Shown here piece by piece: positions 22,605-33,505 of a DNA stretch of 64,000 bases (position 1 is the first letter of the stretch; each line of letters begins with the position of its first letter). Source of the stretch: Tilletiopsis washingtonensis. Lineage: Eukaryota > Basidiomycota > Exobasidiomycetes > Entylomatales. The stretch is taken from positions 222,845 through 286,844 of the forward strand of contig NW_020312001.1 in the NCBI RefSeq assembly GCF_003144115.1. The letters are read 5' to 3'. The notes beneath the pieces were generated by a model. The model was not told where the DNA came from. It searched no databases and saw nothing but the letters and a program-made list of their open reading frames with translations. Position numbers and translations under genes: made by a program.

Positions 22605-23333
22605 GGCGGCGCAGCGGACAGCAGGAGCGGCGGCTCGGGGCGAGGGCGCGCGCTCTGCAGTGCAATCAGTGCAGCAGTTCGGGCGCGAGAGTGAGCGGCG
22701 TGAAGAGGGAGCAGTGCGCAGCGGCGTGGATGGCAGGTGGCACACTGCTGGCGGGGCAGGCGGAGATGGTGGAGCGAAGGCAAGGAGCGCTGCGCTCTGC
22801 GATGCGGCGGCCGCCACGCGGCGCGCGACGCGGCGGCGGCTGCGCGACGCGCCGTTCTCACGCCCCTCGGCCTGCGGGCTCATCACCGGCGCCGGCCCTG
22901 CTGGAAGGACGGCAGGGCAGGCGTGCACGTGACGAAGACGGCACTTTCGCCGCGGCTTCCGGCGTGCACGCCGGCCGTGCCTCCCGGTCACTGCGGCTGC
23001 TGTTGCTCTGCGCAACCCTGCCTCGTCCCCTCTCTCGTTCCCGCCCTCTCGTTCCTAGACGCGCTCTGCCCAGGCGCTGCTCTCTGCTCCCGCTCCAGCC
23101 TCGCTTTCCCGCAGTCGTCTCTCCCGCTCCCGCTCGCTTGTCCGCTCATCGCCTCGACGCCCTTCGCGACTCTGACTCATCGTGACGCCTCTGCCGCTCT
23201 CGCCTCGCCTGCTCCACCGCACAGCTCTGCACCGACACCCGGCGGCGGGACGCCCTGGCTCCGCATCCTGCCGTCCTGAAAGATCTGCATCGCAAGCATT
23301 CATCGTCTCCTGGCCCCCGTGTCATCTCACATC
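22605..23333. promoter_or_regulatory. Divergent promoter region between BET and ABC transporter genes
   Basis: The region is 729 bp. The 300 bp nearest the transporter are strongly C/T-rich on the plus strand, typical of a fungal leader. I see no TATA box or other defined site. Confidence 0.5.
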
Positions 23334-26300
23334 ATGCTTCCGTCGCCACACCTTGCGCACTGCTCCTGGCCGCCATGGGGCGCCGAGGACTGGACGCCAT
23401 GCTTCCGGCACGAGTGAGTAGATCGCCACTGTCTGGCGCTTGCGAGCAGCGCTCACGCCGCCTGCAGAGTGCTTGATGGCTTCCTGCCCCTCCTCGCCCT
23501 TGCCCTCTCCGCCGCGCTGCTCGTGACGCATCAGCTGCGGTCGTCTCGGCGGAGCCAGCGCTCCGCCGGCGCCGTAGCCGGGCTCGATCCTCAGGCCTCT
23601 TCCTTCACCGTTCGCTCTCGGGCTGCCTCTGTGCCACCGCCAGTGCGACGCTCGCTGCCAGTGCGTGCGCTGCAGACGCTCCTGCCTTGGAACTCGCAGC
23701 GCCTGCTCCCGCGGCGCGCGGCCCGCACGACAGCGCCGCCGCCCGCGTCGACTTTGACGCAGGCGCAGCTGCTCGTCTGGCGCACCGAGAACCAGGTCAT
23801 CGTCAACGAGGTGCACCGCACGCCCCTCATCGCTGCCACGCCTGAGCAGGCTGCCAGTGACCGTCGCGCCGAGATCGCCAAGCGCGCGGTGGAGTGCGCC
23901 GGCAGCATCGTCATGGTCGGCCTGCACGCGGCTGACGTGCACGACAAGGGCTGGGCATGGACAGTGCTCTGGGTGAGTGCGGTGCGGGGCGGTCGGGCGG
24001 CGCATCGCTGATGCTGCTTGCGACGCCAGGCATACATCGCAATCATCTCGATGGCTTCCCTCACCACGAAGCGCTCGCTCTTCCTGCACAAGGGACTTCT
24101 GATCCTCGTCGCCTTTCTCGTGTCGCTGTCCGAGCTCCGGTCGGTTGTGCTCGCACGGCAGGCGTGGAGACTGGCGGCAGTACAGTGCGGACTGAGCCTC
24201 TTCTTGGCCCTGCCGACTCTTTTCGCACCGATGCACACACGGCTGCCGCTGCGCCTGCGTGCGATCCACGCGTCGATGCGGCCGCGCGACATCTTTGCCG
24301 AGGCCGGCACCGCTATCCCGAGCCCGCGTCTCGAAGCGCACGACGCGGCCTTCGCCGTGCCAGACGAGTCTCTGGGCGAGGCAGTGCACGCTGCTCCTCA
24401 TCCCTCCATCTCTCACAGCGCGGGCGGGCCGGAGTTCTCCAACGCCACGCCCGCGCTGGAGCCGGCAAACGTCGCCAGCATTGGCACGAAGGTGCCGCTC
24501 ATCCCATCGCCAGAGGTGCGCGCCAGTCTCTACTCCCGCGCCGCCTTCGGCTTCGTCACGCCGGCGATTCGGCGGCATTACCGCGAGCAATTCACGCTGG
24601 CGACCGTGCCGGACCTGGCGCCTGCCGATCATGCCGCCTCCGTCGTGGCCGGCTTCCGTGCCGGCAGCTCGAAGGGTGTGGTGCACGAGGCCGAAGGCGT
24701 CGTCGAGGAGCTCGCGCCTGGCGAGGGAGCACTGCATTGGCGTCTCATTCGGCACTTCCTGCCCCTCATCATCAGTCAGCAGATCTTCGCCGCCATTGGC
24801 GCATTCGCCGTCATGACTCCGCCTATCGGCCTGCGTCTGATTCTTGGCTTCGTTGCGGACCGCGATCGCAAGCGTGCCGAGGGCGAGGAGGGCGGCCTGA
24901 GCTACCACATGGCTGGTGAGTCTGTGAGCGACTGGCCATCTCTGGCGCTGAGCTGACGTCTTCTTGCAGTGCTCTATGTGCTGGCAATGGCTGTGGGCCA
25001 GCTCGTGGCGTCCGTGATGCAGTCGCAGGCACTCTTTGTCGGCCGGCGCATCTGCATCCGTCTGCGCGCAATCCTCATCTTTGAGATTGTCAACAAGTCG
25101 CTGCGGCGCAAGGACACGGGCTCCAGCTCGCGCAAGGCCGCCGGGCAGGATGACGATGACGCGCTGCCGAGCGGTGCCGACAAGAGCGACAAGCCGGCTG
25201 TGGACGGCGCCGGCGCTGCAGAGTCTCGCGCCTCCGACGGCGAGGTGACGAACCTCGTCTCCGTCGACGTCTTCAAGGTGTCGGAGATCGGCGCGTACCT
25301 GCACTTTCTCTTCCCGCAGAGCCCCATCGAGGTGGGCTTCGCCATGTACCTGCTCGTGCGGCTGCTCGGCTCGAGTGCCGTAGCCGGCTTTGCCGTGCTG
25401 CTCTTCAGCGTGCCGCTGCAGACGCTGACCGCGAGCCTCTTCGTGCGTGTGCAAAAGGCGCTGCTCGAGGCGACGGACAAGCGCCTCAACCTGACGACCG
25501 AGGTGCTGAACTGCATCAAGACCGTCAAGTTCTTCGCCTGGGAGCGCGCCTTCGAGCGGCGCCTCAACGAGACGCGCGACGCCGAGATGCGCGTGCTGCG
25601 GCGGCGCGCCATTGCCTGGATCATCAACGCAATCTCCTTCTTCGGCACACCGATGATCGTCACGCTCGTCACGTTTGCGGTGCACACCAAGGTGCTGAAC
25701 CGCCCGCTGCCCGCCGAGACGGCCTTTACCGCTCTGGCGCTGTTCAACGCGCTGCGCAACCCGCTCGACACGCTGCCAGATATGGTCGTCAACATCCTCA
25801 GCTCGCTCGTGTCGCTGCGCCGCATCGACGCGTTTCTGCGCGAAGAGGAGACGCACAAGTATGAGCAGCTGCTGCGGCCCGAGGACGAGGACGAGGACAG
25901 CGAGCTCGAGAGCGAGAGCGAGGGCACGCAGGTCGAGAGCGTGCACGTCGGCTTCAAGGACGCGCGCTTCACGTACTCGGACGACAACGACGAGATCGAG
26001 GCTGGCTCGGCCTTCACGCTTGAGCTCGACGTGCGATTCCCGCCGGGCGAGCTGAGCATTATCTGCGGGCCCGTCGGCTCGGGCAAGACCACCACGCTGC
26101 TTGCGCTGCTCGGTGAGGCGCGCCAGCTCAGCGGGCGCACGTACTGTCCCTGCCCCGTGGCGCGTGCGCTCGTGGACGTCGACGTCCGCACCGGGCTCAG
26201 CGAGACAGTGGCGTACTGTCCGCAGTCGCCGTGGCTGATCGGCGCCACCGTGCGCGAGAACATCACGTTTGGCAGCAGCTTTGACGACGCGCGGTATCGT

Positions 26301-28895
26301 GCGGTCATTCGCGCGTGTGCCCTCGAGCCCGATCTCAAGGTGCTGGAGTACAGCGACCAGACCGAAGTCGGCGAGCGCGGCACGGCACTCTCGGGCGGAC
26401 AGAAGGCCCGCATTGCGCTTGCGCGGGCACTCTACTCCCACGCGCGCTACCTCCTCATTGACGATGCGCTCAGCGCCGTCGACGCGCACACGGCCAAGCA
26501 CCTCTACAAGAACTGTCTCAAGGGTCCTCTGATGGCCGGCCGCACCGTGATCCTCGTGACGCATGCCGTCGCACTCTGCCTGCCCGGCGCCGCCTTCGTG
26601 GTGGCACTCAACGACGGCAGCGTGGTGGCGTCTGGCACGGCTGCCGAGGTGCGCGCCTCGGGCGTGCTGGACGACGACATTGCGCCAGGCAAGGAGACAG
26701 CAGAAGAGCGGCACGAAGGCACGGAAGAAGAGCCCACGATCGAGGTACTCGACGAGGGCGCCCGTGCAGTTGAGCAGGCCGAGATGCTCAAGAAGCAGGA
26801 GAAGAAGGCGCAGCATCTCAACGAGGAGACGTACGGCAAGGGCGCAGTCGGCTTTGCGCCGTACGGCCTGTACCTGCGTAGCTTTGCCGACTCGTGGTGG
26901 GGCCTGATGCTGTTCTGGTCTGCCACGCTCGCCGTGTTCGTCGGAGTGCGCGCCGCAGACGTCGGTGGCGCCGCATGGCTGCGCCGCTGGGCTATGCTCT
27001 TTGCGCAGCAGAGCGGCGAGCGCGCGCATCTCGACATCGCATCCGCGCCGCACGCAAGCGTCGGGCACTGGCATGGTGGGGCCTCGCTCTCGACGCCGCT
27101 GCTCGTTGGGCCGCTGCAGACGTGGTTCAGCAGCGCACCCCAGGCGTCCGCTGCGCCTCCGCAGCTCATCTTTGGCGTCGATTCGGCTCCCGAGCTTCCG
27201 AGTGGCGATCTGACGGCGTACTACCTCTCCGTCTACGCCGTGCTCATCCTCGGCTTCATCTTCTTCTCGATGCTGCGCGACGGAATCAGCGAGTTCGGCG
27301 CGCTGGCCGCCTCGCGCCGCCTATACCGTCGCATGATGGGCTCCATCCTGCTCGCGCCGCCGCTCTGGTTCGACCGCACGCCCGTCGGACGCATCATGAA
27401 CCGTCTGAGCAAGGACATCGAGACGATCGACCAGGAGGTCGCGCCCACGCTCATCTTCTTCGTCGACGTCATGCTGCAGAGCGTCGTGATCCTGCTTGTG
27501 GCATGCTACGCGGTGCCGGCCTTCATCGGCGCATCGGTGCTTGTCATCGCAGCGGCGTACCTCATCGGCTCGCTGTACATTGTCTCTTCGCGCGACCTCA
27601 AGCGTCTCGAGTCGGTCAGCCGCTCGCCCATCTTCACAGCCGTGGGTGAGGTGCTCAACGGTGCCGTAGTCATCCGCGCCTTCGGCGACGCGAGCCGCTT
27701 CACGCGGCACTGCCTGCGCCTCATCGACAAGACGAACCGGCCCTTCTTCTTCCTGTGGTACTGCAACCGCTGGCTCTCGATTCGCGTGGACTCGCTGGCC
27801 ACGGTGGTGACTATGGCGATGGCTCTCTTCCTCGTGCTGAGCCCGCAAGTGGACGCTCCGCTCGCCGGCTTCACGCTCAGCTTCACGATCCAGCTCGTCG
27901 AGGCGGTGCTGTGGGTGCTGCGCATGTACACGGCCGCCGAGATCCAGGCCAACAGCGTGGAGCGCATCGACGAATACCTCAAGATCACGCCGGAGCGCCA
28001 GGGCGGCGTCGAGCCGCCAGCTGCGTGGCCGACGGACTCGGGCTCGATCGTGGTGAACAACCTCTGCGTGCGCTACTCGCCTGAGCTCAGCCGCGTGCTC
28101 GACGGCGTCAGCTTCGAGGTCAAGGCAGGGCAGAAGATCGGCATCGTCGGCCGCACCGGCAGCGGCAAGAGCACGCTCGCGCTGGCCTTCTTCCGCTTCC
28201 TCGAGGCCGAGGAGGGCAGCATCAGCATCGACGGCATCGACATCAGCTCAGTGCCGCTGGCAACGCTGCGCGATCGCCTCACGGTGATCCCGCAGGACGC
28301 ACAGCTCTTTTCTGGCACGGTGCGCTCGAACCTGGACCCCTTCGACCGCTGCGAGGACGGCGAGCTGTGGGCCGTGCTCGAGCGCTGCCAGCTCGTCTCC
28401 TCGTCGCAGTCACGCGCGGTGAGCCGAGCGCCGAGTCGCTCTGCCTCGCCCACGCCCGGCGACGACGACTCGCCTGCCTCGACGGTCATCACCAGCCTGG
28501 ACATGGAGATCATGCAGGGCGGCAAGAATCTGTCCGCCGGCCAGCGGCAGCTGCTTGCGCTGGCCCGAGGACTGCTCAAGCTGCGCCAGTCGCCCATCCT
28601 GCTGCTCGACGAGAGCACGGCGAGCCTGGACGCTGCCGCCGACGCGGCGATTCAGCGCACGATTCGCGCCGAGGCGGCGGGCCGGCGCCTGACGATCCTG
28701 GTGATTGCACATCGCCTCAAGACCATCGTCGACCACGACCGTGTGCTTGTGCTCGACAAGGGCAAGGTGCTGCAGTTCGGCTCGCCTGCCGAGCTGATCC
28801 GCACCGAGGGCGCCTTCAGAGAGCTGTGCGAGCGCAGCGGCGAGTACGACTTGCTCGAGGAGATGGCGCTTAAGGCTGAGCGCATGGCGCAGTGA
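23334..28895 (+). CDS. ABCC-type full ABC transporter with TMD0
   Basis: Four exons (23334-23413, 23468-23972, 24030-24915, 24970-28895) give 1798 residues. The layout is TMD0-TMD1-NBD1-TMD2-NBD2. The first 200-odd residues hold several hydrophobic segments (FLPLLALALSAALLVT; LLILVAFLVSL). NBD1 has Walker A GPVGSGKTT near residue 860, signature LSGGQKARIALARAL near 964 and LLIDDALSAVDAHT, where Asp replaces the catalytic Glu. NBD2 has GRTGSGKST near 1552, signature LSAGQRQLLALARGL near 1677 and LLLDESTASLD. A degenerate first and intact second ATP site is characteristic of ABCC/MRP proteins such as yeast Ybt1 or Bpt1, which move conjugates into the vacuole. The inserted Asp/Ser-rich loops (GQDDDDALPSGADKSD; EDEDEDSELESESEG) are unusually long. 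The substrate and membrane are not predictable. Confidence 0.95.
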
Positions 28896-29290
28896 GGTGC
28901 ACCGGACAATAGACTTCTCCAGCACTACCGAGTCGAGCTGTGAGCAGGCGCTCGTACAGATGGAGGGTGATTTGCACGCATGCGTAGGAAGCAGGCCGGC
29001 GAGGCAGCAACGGAAGCGCTCGCCCTCAAGTCTGAGCGTTGCGGCGCCTCTGGCATTGCGCTTCTATGCTACCATCAGCTCGGCGAGTCGGCACGACCGC
29101 CGACGGCGGAGCCAGCAGCATGAGCTGGCGCCGGCGCCTGCTGCGCACAGTGGAAGCCGTGGCTCCGTCATCGATGCCTGCTATATCGTGTCTGGCCGTC
29201 GCTTCCGACGCTCGCGACACCTCTCACACGCACGAGCCCGAGCGCAGCCGTTGCATTCGATTGCGCTGCTGCGCAAGCCTGCAGCTGCCC
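28896..29290. other. Convergent 3' flank of ABC transporter and DUF866 genes
   Basis: These 395 bp lie between two convergent stops. I see no gene, RNA or repeat; they presumably hold the two 3'UTRs. Confidence 0.55.
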
Positions 29291-30112
29291 TCATGCACGG
29301 ACCCAGCGGGCCTCCACCTCCATGACGCTGACTTCACAGCCGCCCTTCTCGTCGTAGTCCGTCCACTCGCCGTCCTCGAACTCGAGCTCCGCAAACGCGG
29401 CGCCGGCCTCGCTGACAGCGCGCCAGGTCGTGTGCTCAAAGACGAAGCCCACCGGCTCCATGCCGCGGAACTCGAGCACGCAGAGCGTCGCAAAGTCGGG
29501 CCCATCGTACGGCTGGTAGAGCGGTGCCTTCGCGGTCGGTGTCTCGAAGTCTGGCGCAGGGAACTGGTGTCAGCCTTCAGATCCCACGAGAGACATGAGC
29601 GGACTCACTTGCCGATGCTGGCCGCTTGCAGAACTGTCCGAGAGAACGTGTGAGCAGATTCGCAAGAGTGCGTCGCAGCGACGCTGGTTTGTCAGTCGAG
29701 GCTCGGACGGTGCACTCGCACTGCTGTCACCCTGCAGCACCACTGCTGCGCCGGCTCTCTTGCGGCAACTGCTGCTGCCACGGCCCGGCCTCCAGTCTAG
29801 CTTCCGCCCAGACACTTCTCGACGGCGGGTACCACTGAGTCACGCACCTGGCAGCTCATGACGAAGTTGGCCTTGCCCTTGCCGCCCTGCACGTCGACCT
29901 CGTCGAGCGGCGAGAAGGACACCTCCTTCTTGTGCTCCTCGTGGCACGACGAGCACTTGACGCGCATCATCAGCGCCGCATCGTCGGTCGCGGGGCGCAG
30001 CTTCTGCACGTTGGTGAGCTGCGCAGAGATCTGCAGGGCGAGCTTCTGATGGAGCATGTGGGCAGGGCCTCAGCGGATGCACAGCTGGGTGAGCAGCTGC
30101 ACGCACCGGCAT
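29291..30112 (-). CDS. CXXC zinc-binding protein, DUF866 (CZIB/C1orf123-like)
   Basis: Four exons (30112-30107, 30045-29848, 29633-29609, 29550-29291) give 162 residues, the usual family length. The start is MPKLALQISAQLTNVQKL, made by joining a 6-nt first exon (ATG plus one codon) to exon 2. The two zinc pairs are VKCSSCHEE and SCQFCKRPASA; the second pair exists only when the 25-nt exon 3 is spliced in. LEFRGMEPVGF and EWTDYDEKGGCEVSVMEV are the family's C-terminal motifs. The role is poorly known; human CZIB is a soluble zinc-binding protein. A start at 30057 would replace MP with MLHQ and is less like the family. It is divergent from NKAP. Confidence 0.9.
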
Positions 30113-30594
30113 GGCGGGCAGTGGCAGCGGCGGGCAGGCGGGCTCTGGGTGGCAGCGCACGGGCACGGGCGAGCGTCGGCGTGGTGGGGCACAGGCGGGC
30201 CGAACGATAAGCGCGGTCCACGACGAGCAGGACAAGGGTGCGGGCACGACACGGAGAAGCGGCGAGCGGCAAGATGCGAAGGAGGCAGGGGTGCGGAAGA
30301 CGAAGCGGCGCTCATCGCTGTCGTGTGCGGCGCAGGCTGACGCCGGCCAGCCAGGCGGACGTGTTCCCACGCGGCGCGGTTGCGGCAGCGCCCTTGCTCT
30401 TTAGAGCTGTCGCCGCGCCGGCGAGCTCTTCTCCCGACCACCAACTCCCACGTCGCTGCCTGTCCCTGCCACTGCTTCTGTCCCTACACGAGCGCCGTCT
30501 CTCGTCGCACAGTCAGAGCTGCGCTTCCGCTGGCGTCTGCGTCTCAGTCGCCCGCCCACTGCACCTCCATCTCCGCTGTGCTGCCACCCTCCCG
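30113..30594. promoter_or_regulatory. Divergent promoter region between DUF866 and NKAP genes
   Basis: The region is 482 bp. The last 150 bp before NKAP are C/T-rich on the plus strand. No TATA box or defined site is recognised. Confidence 0.45.
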
Positions 30595-32108
<1,514 letters not shown>

Positions 32109-32150
32109 TGAGAAAGCATAGCATTGCGCCGCCTGTGTGTGTGCTGCGCC

Positions 32151-32913
32151 TTATCGCCGCCTGGCGGACCTGCGCAAGCCACTTCTCCCGCCCTGCTCCT
32201 CCTGTTCCCGCTTGACGCCGGCAGTGGCGCGCTGCTGACCAGAGCGCTGCCCGCCGTCTTTTTCTTCTTCCTTGACCTGCACGGCGCCGTCTGGCTCTGG
32301 GTGCTCCTCCTTCACCGCAGGTGCTGCCTCATCCTCATCCTCATCCTCATCCTCCGCCGCCGGCTCCTCTGGGGCTTCGCCGCGCGCCTCGGCAAGCGTT
32401 GCGGGGACTGAGGGTGCGTCTGAGCTGAGCGTGGTGCAGCTATGCGGCGAGACACACTCACACCAGGCATAGCCGGCCGCCGGCGCCAGCGAGACGCGGT
32501 AGGCGCTGATGCCCGGCGGCTCGATGACCTCGACGCCCTCGCCGCGCAGGCGCTCGGCCTGCGCCCGGGCGCCGCCGCCGTCGTCGCCGCGCGGCGAGAT
32601 GGCGCCCGAGGAGCTCAGCACGCGCTGCCACGGCACGGCATTCGACGGGCCCAGGAGGCGCATGGCAGCGCCGACCATGCGCGAGTGCGCCGGATAGCCG
32701 GCGAGCTGGCGTCTGGCATCAGCGTGCACCGTGGCTGACACAGTCCGCCGCCGCTCACCCGTGCAATGTGCCCGTAAGACGTGACGCGACCATGTGGGAT
32801 GAGGCGGCAGATGTCGTACACGGTCGCTGCGACGTCGCATCAGCCGAGCTGCCGGTCGCGCAAGCACACCGGCGGCGCTGACCGTGAAACTCGGCGGCCT
32901 CAACGTGCGCCAT
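32151..32913 (-). CDS. ATL1: Alkyltransferase-like DNA repair protein with long acidic/basic tail
   Basis: Four exons (32913-32883, 32826-32759, 32705-32462, 32407-32151) give 199 residues. The core is the O6-alkylguanine transferase DNA-binding fold: ATVYDICRLIPHGRVTSYGH, the helix-turn-helix SRMVGAAMRLL and VPWQRVLSSSGAISPRG. The acceptor Cys of true transferases (PCHR) is Trp here (PWQR), the hallmark of ATL proteins. These bind and bend alkylated DNA and hand it to nucleotide excision repair. GYAWF at the splice junction is the usual C-terminal core motif. Beyond it, about 85 extra residues run EEPAAEDEDEDEDEAAP and then LRRSARRR, including three VKxE tetrapeptides. The core ends at about residue 113, the usual ATL length, so the tail is an extension of this lineage. 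Confidence 0.9.
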
Positions 32914-33505
32914 GCTGCCTCCGCACAGGCGCAATGGAGCAGGAGGGGCAGGCGTGTGTGCGTGTGCGGTGCGCGAGGAGGAGATGTGGAGGTGAGGCAG
33001 GATGAAGAGGCGCGGCGCCGTGTGCGCTTTCGTCAGAAAGCTCGCGGCGAGGCCCACTGCAGGACAATGCCATCATGCTCGCACCCAGCAGGCGCAGACG
33101 TCGTCCGCCATGCCCCCATCACGTCCTTCCTAGTGGTGAAGCGGGGAGGCAAATCGTGCTTGGGGAGGCGTTGAAAGAGTGCGAATCGCCTCGATTTCTA
33201 GGTGTCGAATACGGGGGCTGCAAGAGAAATGTCGCCTCCGAGGCCGAGGCCGATTCCTGCACGCGCGCCGCCCGCCCAATTCACTGCCTGACATCAAGCG
33301 GCCAGCTGAGGCAAGCTGCGATTCGAAGCACAGCTGTAGCACAACAAACAGCAGCAGCGGGTGATTGCACGGAGCCCAGGAGGCCCAGCGAGGCCTGCAA
33401 GCACCGCACTCTTGCTTGCGCCGCGAACACGATCACCTCCCCATCCTCACGCTCCTTTCTCGGCGCACAGCGCAGCGCATGTGCCAAGACAAAGCATATC
33501 CAAAT
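32914..33505. other. Intergenic region upstream of ATL1
   Basis: The region is 592 bp between two minus-strand genes and should hold the ATL1 promoter and the galactosidase 3'UTR. It is noticeably less GC-rich than its surroundings. I checked for tRNA boxes near 33130-33230 and found none convincing. Confidence 0.45.

Noticed and set aside
23322-27074. A 1250-codon open frame antisense to the ABC transporter
   Set aside because: Same composition effect. It covers conserved ABC motifs on the other strand and shows no domain of its own.
33130-33230. Possible tRNA-like words (TGGTGAAGCGGGG, GTGTCGAATAC)
   Set aside because: The spacing and the B-box consensus GGTTCGANTCC are not met and no cloverleaf can be drawn.
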